64,000 nucleotides of DNA from Cordilura impudica (Eukaryota; Arthropoda; Insecta; Diptera; Scathophagidae), in contig OY821517.1 of assembly GCA_963682025.1 (NCBI GenBank), forward strand, positions 93,121,946 to 93,185,945. Reading direction: 5' to 3'. How positions within the stretch are numbered: position 1 is the stretch's first letter; every line of letters starts with the position of its first letter. A program made the translations under genes and the position numbers. Shown here piece after piece: positions 57,713 to 64,000 of the stretch. The notes under the pieces were generated by a model. The model searched no databases. It worked only from the letters and a program-made list of their open reading frames with translations, and was not told where the DNA came from.

Positions 57713-58261
57713 AGCTGCAAACAGCCTTAATTGATGTTACAAAGGAGATTAGGGAGAAAGTTGCTGATGGCAAAACTAAATTTTTAATACTTTTTTTGAT
57801 ACCGCGGATCACAACATTCTTTGTTACAAACCTAAACATTTTTTTAATTTCTTCAACCGCTACTCAGTTATTGTCAACATACTTATGTTGATTAGAATCC
57901 AAAAATCAAATGCACTGCCTGTAGCAAGGGGTGTACCTCAAGGTCCATTGTTGGGGAATAATCACTGTACTCAAATGACCTCCCAGGCATTTTAACAAAT
58001 TGTAATGTAAGAATGTACGCGGAAGACGTTCAACTTTATACCAGTTGTAGTAATGCACCAATCGACCAGTGCATTATCTCTAGTAACCAGCAACTGCATC
58101 GTATTTATACGTGGGCAACGGCAAATGGTTTAGAGATAAATCCGAAAAAATCTAAATGCATTGTAATTCAAAAGTGACTTGCCAAACTAAATATTATACC
58201 TAATAAACAATTAGAAAATGGAAATATTATAAACTGCTAAGAATCTATTAATTCGATAGTT

Positions 58262-58757
58262 CTCAACGAAAATATTTATAATAATAATAATAATAATTTT
58301 TATTTTTAAAAGTACTGAAACTAATATGCACATTCTTCACTAATGGAATAACTATTTTAAAGTCGTTGTTTATCGTTGGATAGTAGCCACAGTTTGTTCA
58401 AATTATAAATGTTATTAAATTGCTAATTGATTTTATATAGTTGCAATGAATATGATCGTGGGTTTTGGTTAATTTCAGAACAATATTCCTTAAAAATTTC
58501 TCTAGGACAGCAAATGAAATCAATAAAATCAATATTAAATAAGAATTTGCTGTAATCCGGCTTTAGTGCGGTCTCCTCAATTGAATTGTTTTATAAAATT
58601 TCAACTAAGACATGGATTGATAAATGTAACTAAGTTGGTTATTGTAGTCACTAAAATGAAGTAGAACACTCGTGCCGTGGGCAGAGTTGCATTATCCTGA
58701 AGTTGTAAAGATGCTAAATTGCAAAAAAGACGTACTGGAGTAAAAAAAAATGCTAAA
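58262..58757. other. No gene; (AAT)n run near 58278
   Basis: ATAATAATAATAATAATAAT microsatellite at ~58279-58300, otherwise unassigned AT-rich DNA, perhaps the LINE 3' UTR. Confidence 0.5.
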
Positions 58758-58909
58758 TCTATACTAATATAATAAAGAAGTAATGTGTGTTTGTTTGTTT
58801 GTTTATTTGTAGGAGGTAAACTCCGTAACTACCCATCTGATCTTCTTTTCACGGAGTCTTGCTGCGGATATGGGAAGTGCTATAGGCTATATTTATTTTT
58901 AAATATTTT

Positions 58910-59785
58910 TAGTGGGCGTGGCACCTCCCACACAAAGTAAATTTTTAATATCATATACATACATTGAGTACTATGAGAGGAAGAGCTTTGCAAATTTGTG
59001 TGAGGTTACCTATTGTTAATATTGGTAGCTACGCCGGAAATGGGCGGTATTAGATATGTGGGCGTGTTACCTCCCATATATGTAAGTAATAGTTCAATAT
59101 TATATACCGAGTACTGTGACAGAGAGACCTTTTGAAATTTGTCTGATGTCACCTATTATTAATGTGAGTAGTCGGACACAAAATGGGCAATATCGGACCA
59201 ATAGGCATGGCACCTGCCATACAAAGTAAATATAAAATGCCATATATCTGCAGTACTGTAATAGTGAGAGTCTCGGGACTTTGTGCGAGCTCATAAGTTA
59301 TTCATATAACTAATTAGGCAAAAAATCGGAACAGTGGGCATGGCACCGCCCATACAAAGTTAATATATGATATCATATAACTGGTGTACTAAAAAAGGGA
59401 AGCGTTGACACTTTGCACGACCCCATCAGATCTTAGTATGAATAGTCGGACAAAACATTTTCGGGTTCACACCAATGGGCGTGGCACTCCCCATGCAAAG
59501 TAACTATTTAATATCATATATCTGGAGTACTGTAAAAGAGAGAGTTTAGTGGCTTTGCGTGAGCCCACAGATTTTTTGTATGATTAGTCGAACAAAAAAA
59601 TGGGTGCGATCGAAGCAGTGGGCGTAGCACCGCCCATGCAAAGTGGATATCTAATATCATATAACTGGTGTACTATAAAAGGGAAAGACTCGACATTTTG
59701 CATGAGTCCATCAGATATTAATGTGAGTAGTCCAATAAAAATTGATCGGGATGGGATTAGTGGGCATGGCACCTCCTTTTGACAA
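58910..59785 (+). repeat. Seven ~143-bp tandem units in Helitron C
   Basis: GTGGGCGTGGCACCTCCCA-like block recurs at ~58913, 59058, 59202, 59335, 59474, 59618, 59760, each followed by CATACAAAGTAAAT and an ATATCATATA block. Confidence 0.82.
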
Positions 59786-59814
59786 GTATATTAGTTATCA
59801 ATGTGATTTGTCGT

Positions 59815-59945
59815 GGAAAATACATCGCCAAAATCAAAAATCGCCATACCCAAAAACCGCGAAAAACAAAAATCGTCCAAAACAAAAATCTTCAAAATCA
59901 AAAATGGGCAAAATCAAGAATCGCTAAAAAGAAAAAATGGCCAAA
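59815..59945 (+). repeat. A-rich short-unit array (AAAATCAAAAATCG)
   Basis: Irregular units AAAATC(A/G)CCAAAA over ~130 bp. The two overlapping Lys/Asn-rich readings here are artefacts. Confidence 0.6.
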
Positions 59946-60436
59946 TGATATATTAAGTTCAAGGCCAATAGTTAAATGTTGGGAGATCTAATTTGGAAAA
60001 TCCATGTTCTTCTCATGGGCAGCTACATGTGCCTTGCTCCAGGATAATAAGGCTGAAAAATCTGATAATTATTGTACCGAATGAAAAAACAAAGAACATT
60101 GTATATCAGCAAGAATCGAAATAAAACTATCCATACTAATAATCTGTACTAGCACAATAAAGAAGTAATATGTATTTCTTGTTTGTAGGAGGCAATTTCC
60201 GTAACTACTCATCTGATCTTCCTGAAATTTTCACAGAGTCTTACTGCGGATATGGGAAGTGCTATAGTTTGTACTTTTTTTTAAATATTTTAGTGGGCGT
60301 GGCACTCCCATACAAACTTAATATTAAATGTGATGTATCTGAATTACTGTTATAGCGAGGGCCTCGGGACTTTCCGTGAGCCCTTTCGTTACGATTCGGT
60401 GGGAGGGTGTAGCGAGGCACACCGGGTTACATCTAG

Positions 60437-60771
60437 TATTTTTATAAAATAATAAATTCTTTGGGTTTTAAATGAAAAAATTAATATAAAACATTATATT
60501 CGATTTATATTTTTTAAATGTTAATTGAAATTATTTTGAATTTCATCTGTAATTTTTTTTAACAACAAATTGAATTTTTTTACTATGTTGTTTGTTTCTT
60601 TAGATCATTCTAAAGTGGGTTTTCAAGAAAAATCTAAAGAAACAAACAAGAAATAAAATAGAAAAAGGTCGATTACATTTACAAATAACTTTTTTACTTT
60701 TAATTTTAAATTTAATATTTTTAATTTTAGAGAGATTTTTCAAAATTACGTTATCAAAAGATACGAGTATA
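60437..60771. other. No gene; probably hAT flank
   Basis: AT-rich; the part from ~60690 matches the 3' flank of the hAT copy at 2560-3079. Confidence 0.45.
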
Positions 60772-61200
60772 TTACAATAATTGGTTTATGGAATCTAATA
60801 TTTTTGTGATGTCTTCATCTTCAAGTTCTTCTTGGCTCTGACATTTTGCTGACGATCGACTTTTAGCAACGATAGCGCCCGGTATATTGTAAGTGTAACA
60901 GCACGCATTTTTCAATTTCAAACCTTTTTTTTTTATCCATATTATACAACAGAACCACTCGGATTTTATTCTGTTGCAAAGTTTGCTTTTAACTAAAGCC
61001 ATTAAACTAAACAAACGTTCAAGTCTGGCTCTTGAAAAAGACAATACAAATGTGCACAAATTTTTAAGTGGATTTTCGCCAATAGAATTTTTGAAAATAT
61101 TAACTTCAATTCATAAATGGTTGTATTCGGTGTTGTATCCCAATATTGTTCGTAATTTAACTCCATTGGTTTTGAATTTTTTCTGTTTCAGATGATCTAA
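60772..61200 (-). pseudogene. hAT-type transposase C-terminus, second copy
   Basis: Minus strand: VNIFKNSIGENPLKNLCTFV, RARLERLFSLMALVKSKLCN, RIKSEWFCCIIWIKKKGLKL, then a Cys/Tyr stretch and an acidic end (EELEDEDITKILDS). The open part starts after the same TGA seen in the copy at 2560. It has ERLFS, as expected for hAT, where the first copy reads RRLFS. Catalytic part absent. Confidence 0.65.
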
Positions 61201-62163
61201 AGTTAAACACTGCTAATATATTGGTTATCGATCATTTTACCAGTTCAATGTGTTTTATATTGAAAGTTTTTCCATTTTTTTAATACAATAATATTTTTTG
61301 GCAATCGACTTTTTAATTGATTAACAACTGTTGTTGCTGTGTACATTCTTCTATTTCAAAATGTTTTGTTATATTTGTTGAAAGAAACAAGTAGAGTTGT
61401 AAAAAAGGAGTACACAAATTTCTTATATAACATTTCGAGAAATTAAAACATATCAATACTATTAAATTTGAAATTCAATATTCAAAAATAATGAGAAAAA
61501 AATTCAAAAAAAGGAAGTTAAAACTAAGATGGAAACACTGGTCCAGGGTCTACTAACGATGTAGTGATGTAGCGGTGGATTTACCCTTTCTTGGGGTTTT
61601 AATTACAAACGGTGATTTTTTTTTTATCATTTCACAATCGGCAGTAACCCTTTATCTCTATGCGGTTCCTTCTCGGTTAATGGTAAATGGAGTGTGTTCG
61701 GTGGTCGGTAGTTCGGGAACGATAATCAGGCGGCTCGATTTAGCTAGTAGTTTGGTAAAGTGCGGCCTCACGGTACTAATAACGTAAAACGGTTTAGTAA
61801 CTGTGTCGTGACACCTTGCGGTTGCCTGCCACTGTAATTAGAAAAATTAGCAAGTTCAGTCGGTCGAAACTGCAGTATTATCAAGAGAATTCAGCAGAAG
61901 CTCCTGCTGATCGTAACTTTTCCAAAATGGAAATGAAATCTTACACTGTATTTTGCCGTAATAAGGCTCAAGGACGATAGAATACACGATTACTCCATCC
62001 CGCGGATAGTATTAAACTTTTAGCGCCTGGTGGTAATATGACGTCACGCAAACTTAGTTCCTATTGGCTAATAATTTTCAGCTGTCAAACTGTTATAATT
62101 CTCTCCTCAGATTACTTGCTAGTGAAACAATTTTATTTTTATAAATTTAATTTATTTATTTTA
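61201..62163. other. No gene recognised
   Basis: Less AT-rich than average between 61560 and 62100. Contains the octamer TGACGTCA (62039-62046). A 70-residue open stretch at 61575-61787 has no recognisable domain. Could be old host DNA. Confidence 0.45.
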
Positions 62164-62498
62164 TCCATAATATTAATAGGCTAGGCGATTTCTTGTGGCT
62201 TATGTTTTGTTCTACCGTTTGATCCCGATTTTGACCAAATATATATTATTTGAAAGCTATTTCTTTTTAGCCGATTTGCAGATTTACAGATTTTTTAATT
62301 TTTTCTTTTATTTTGAGTAAATTGCATTTAAAGTTGCTACCAAATTTGTTAATGTGTTTGTAAGAAAAATGAGTTTGTTTTATGTGTTGATTTGTGAATT
62401 GGCTATAATTGATTAGTATACTTTTAGGGTCCCTGTTTAATGAAAAAATAAAATTTCCTAAAATTTGTGCTCGAATTTCGAGGGCTGGAATCCGCTAG
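62164..62498 (+). mobile_element. Small Helitron, family B, copy B2
   Basis: 5' TCCATAATATTAATAGGC (62164) after A; 3' hairpin GCTCGAATTTCGAGGGC-like, TGGAATCCG and CTAG (62495-62498) before T. Same interior as B1 with a few indels. Confidence 0.82.
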
Positions 62499-62689
62499 TA
62501 TTCACTAAGACCCTAAACAATATTTGAACAAATTTTTAAAGGCTATTGTTCTGTACTTAGGTTACTAAATGTTTTTATACTATGTTGACATTTTATTAAA
62601 TTTTCTTTCGTCTATTGATATTTAATAATAATATTTAATAAAATTTTGCTTTATGTTTATTTTAATTTGTCGGCAGATTTAAAAATAAA

Positions 62690-62770
62690 ATCACTCCTGA
62701 AGAAGTCTGAAAAAATCAGACGAAACATTTAGTGAAAATGAAAATTAATTGATTTTTATTTACACAAAAT
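62690..62770 (+). ncRNA. Hammerhead-ribozyme-like motif at Penelope-type end
   Basis: CTGAAGA (62697-62703), a perfect 6-bp stem GTCTGA/TCAGAC (62705-62710, 62716-62721), then GAAA (62722-62725) and CATTTAG, followed by the AT-rich tail seen at other Penelope-type ends. The core matches CUGANGA...GAAA exactly. Confidence 0.55.
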
Positions 62771-63099
62771 TTGACAATAATTAGCCCCTAAGGAAACTCC
62801 TTTTACAACAGATATTTAGAGCAATTTCGGAATTTAGGAACATTATTCTAAAGTATATTCTACATCTAAAAAAAAAGTTCTTTCACTTGTTCATTTGCCA
62901 ATGTCCTTTGCTTCCAACAAGTGTTTTTTTAAATATTTAAAAAATATAGCATCACACGAAAAAATAATATAATCATTTCATTAGAAGCACCCCAAATGTT
63001 AGTTTTTCGCACAATTTCTCATTTGTTTTTAATCTCTTTCTTTTAACTCATACTCTCTGTCTGTCTGCCATGTGTGGACCCCATGCCCCGTTATCCAAT
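62771..63099. other. No gene recognised
   Basis: AT-rich spacer. Confidence 0.5.
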
Positions 63100-63310
63100 T
63101 AATCTGAAACTTGGCCCATAGTCTTGCCGTGACTACAGATTAAATTTGGGGTAGTCTCGTGCAGTCGCGCGCAGTCACGCACAGTCACGGAGTGATTTAA
63201 AATTCATTTTCCCTTATGCGGTCGATCTAAAACTTGGTCGATAGACTTGCTGTGAAAAAAGATTAACTTTGACATAGTCACGCACAGTCATGGAGAGATT
63301 CAAAACTCAT
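63100..63310 (+). repeat. Two ~127-bp tandem units
   Basis: ATCTGAAACTTGGCCCATAG (63102) recurs as ATCTAAAACTTGGTCGATAG (63229), each followed by CTTGC(C/T)GTGA and a CAGTCACGCACAGTCA block. No coding signal. Confidence 0.65.
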
Positions 63311-63849
63311 ATGCATAAGGAAAGAAAGAGTTTTAATAAAAACTTTGTTTTTATGGGTTAGAATATTTTACTATTGCTTTGCTTGCATTTTATAATTTTT
63401 GCCCCAGTGCACACCTCATGTTTACGTTTTTTCTGTTTTTTTGTTTTTTTACTTTCTCTTTATGCTCCAACTTTTTAGCACACTTGACTGAATATTTTTT
63501 TTTATTAATTTTAATTATTTTAACATTGTTTTTCTTAAAATATAAGGCTAAATTTGTAATTTATAACAGGAACTGATTTTATATTTTTTTTTTGAGAACG
63601 GTCAAAGTGATTTTAATGGAAGGGTTACCAACTAACACTTAAAACATAAATTTTGCGCAAGATTTTATAATATTTCGGACATGAAACAGACTTGGTAACC
63701 ATTGGGTGTGGTAGTGTGACGTCATATAACGGGAAAACATTCGGATGGCGTAATCTTGTATTTTGTCATTCTTGATACGACTGACCAACTTTGAATAGTT
63801 ATGCCGTTTTCTTACATTGCACTTTTTTAAAAAAGTGTATTTTTTAATA
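63311..63849. other. No gene recognised
   Basis: T-rich; a 65-residue hydrophobic reading at 63379-63576 reflects base composition. Contains a second TGACGTCA (63717-63724). Confidence 0.45.
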
Positions 63850-64000
63850 CTAGCAGATTCCAGCGCTCGAAATTTGAGTGCAATTTCTAGGCAACTTTAT
63901 TTTTCAACTTAGCCAATTCACAAACCAACACTTTATTGGTTTATTACTATTGCGAATGAAGATAACAAACTCATTAACAAACACATTAACAAATTTAATA
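63850..64000 (-). mobile_element. Small Helitron, family B, copy B3, cut by window edge
   Basis: Minus strand 3' end: hairpin GCACTCAAATTTCGAGCGC, TGGAATCTG, CTAG (63853-63850) before T. Matches B1 along all visible 150 bp. Its 5' end lies beyond the window. Confidence 0.8.

Larger units (their letters stand above)
54380..58260 (+). pseudogene. Jockey/CR1-group LINE ORF2, split by a second LINE
   Basis: 54440-55225: endonuclease, with DFICV, a stop, ETWFD (catalytic Glu), NIHRVYREDGYVGIAMYIKE, then after a deletion LLDLYFVRNEINILLYDQLS, SASCFSKHDLIFMT. 55226-55785: linker and start of reverse transcriptase (AKSYFYAGKFSSTID, VFERIMHNQMTCFLN in various frames). A Jockey-type LINE interrupts (55786-57712, minus). 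57713-58200: TAALIDVTKEIREKVADGK, ARGVPQGPLLGN, YAEDVQ-equivalent in a shifted frame, and NPKKSKCIVIQK. Many stops. Confidence 0.8.
58758..60436 (+). mobile_element. Helitron family C with ~143-bp tandem units
   Basis: 5' end TCTATACTAATATAATAAAG (58758) after A; 3' hairpin GGTGTAGCGAGGCACACC, then GGGTTACAT and CTAG (60433-60436) before T. A second 5' end (TCCATACTAATAATCTG, 60130) shows that a 307-bp copy or internal duplicate sits at the right end. No coding frame of note. Confidence 0.72.

Noticed and set aside
59742..59991. Lys/Asn-rich small proteins
   Set aside because: Readings of an A-rich short-unit array in two frames.
1..64000. A host protein-coding gene with exons between the elements
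   Set aside because: No stretch outside the elements shows a convincing coding run with splice sites; 45854-48239 and 61201-62163 were read on both strands without success.

Overview
This window looks like transposon-packed, AT-rich eukaryotic DNA from an arthropod, most likely an insect and plausibly a fly. The evidence is the set of element families: Bel-Pao, mariner, Transib, hAT, MULE with FLYWCH, Penelope, several Helitron families, Jockey/CR1-type LINEs and a tRNA-derived SINE, together with short GT-AG introns. I see no convincing host gene. Every coding stretch I can recognise is a transposable-element protein or its remnant, and almost all carry stops, frameshifts or insertions. The species cannot be fixed from the sequence alone.

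Layout. 1-2.2 kb: 3' part of a Bel-Pao element, its LTR, and a Helitron tail. 2.5-3.1 kb: hAT remnant. 3.5-5.1 kb: minus-strand remnant of a multi-copy orphan transposon protein (family L1 here), split by a MULE-like element with FLYWCH coding sequence. 6.7-7.5 and 11.0-11.8 kb: copies of a ~780-bp non-coding repeat with a 16-bp palindrome (PAL repeat here). 9.3-10.3 kb: large inverted repeat with Penelope-like ends. 11.9-18.2 kb: a Russian doll, Penelope inside Transib inside mariner inside an old PAL repeat. 18.5-23.4 kb: two Helitrons head to tail. 25.2-27.4 kb: LINE interrupted by a PAL repeat. 27.8-30.6 kb: complete L1 element with ~400-bp terminal inverted repeats. 32.1-35.4 kb: element L2, with ~300-bp inverted repeats, a TTA target duplication and a Cys-rich protein. 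36.7-37.9 kb: second mariner. 38.2-38.9 kb: unknown coding remnant. 39.7-45.4 kb: LINE, mariner, small Helitron and PAL remnants. 45.6-45.9 kb: SINE. 48.4-53.2 kb: Helitron with helicase remnant, itself invaded by another Helitron and a LINE. 53.9-58.3 kb: LINE invaded by a Jockey-type LINE. 58.8-60.4 kb: Helitron with 143-bp tandem repeats. 60.8-61.2 kb: second hAT remnant. 62.2-62.5 and 63.85-64.0 kb: small Helitrons.

The genes do not form a pathway; what they record is layered insertion. The strongest points are: (1) a Transib (RAG1-related) element whose two ends show heptamer/nonamer-like blocks with 12- and 23-bp spacers and a CGGCG target duplication; (2) two long-inverted-repeat DNA elements, L1 and L2, carrying Cys-rich proteins that I cannot place in a named transposase superfamily and that are the best candidates for an undescribed system; (3) hammerhead-ribozyme-like motifs at several Penelope-type ends; (4) precise A/T-flanked Helitron insertions, including one into another Helitron's helicase. 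Family names rest on motif recognition by eye; no database search was run.
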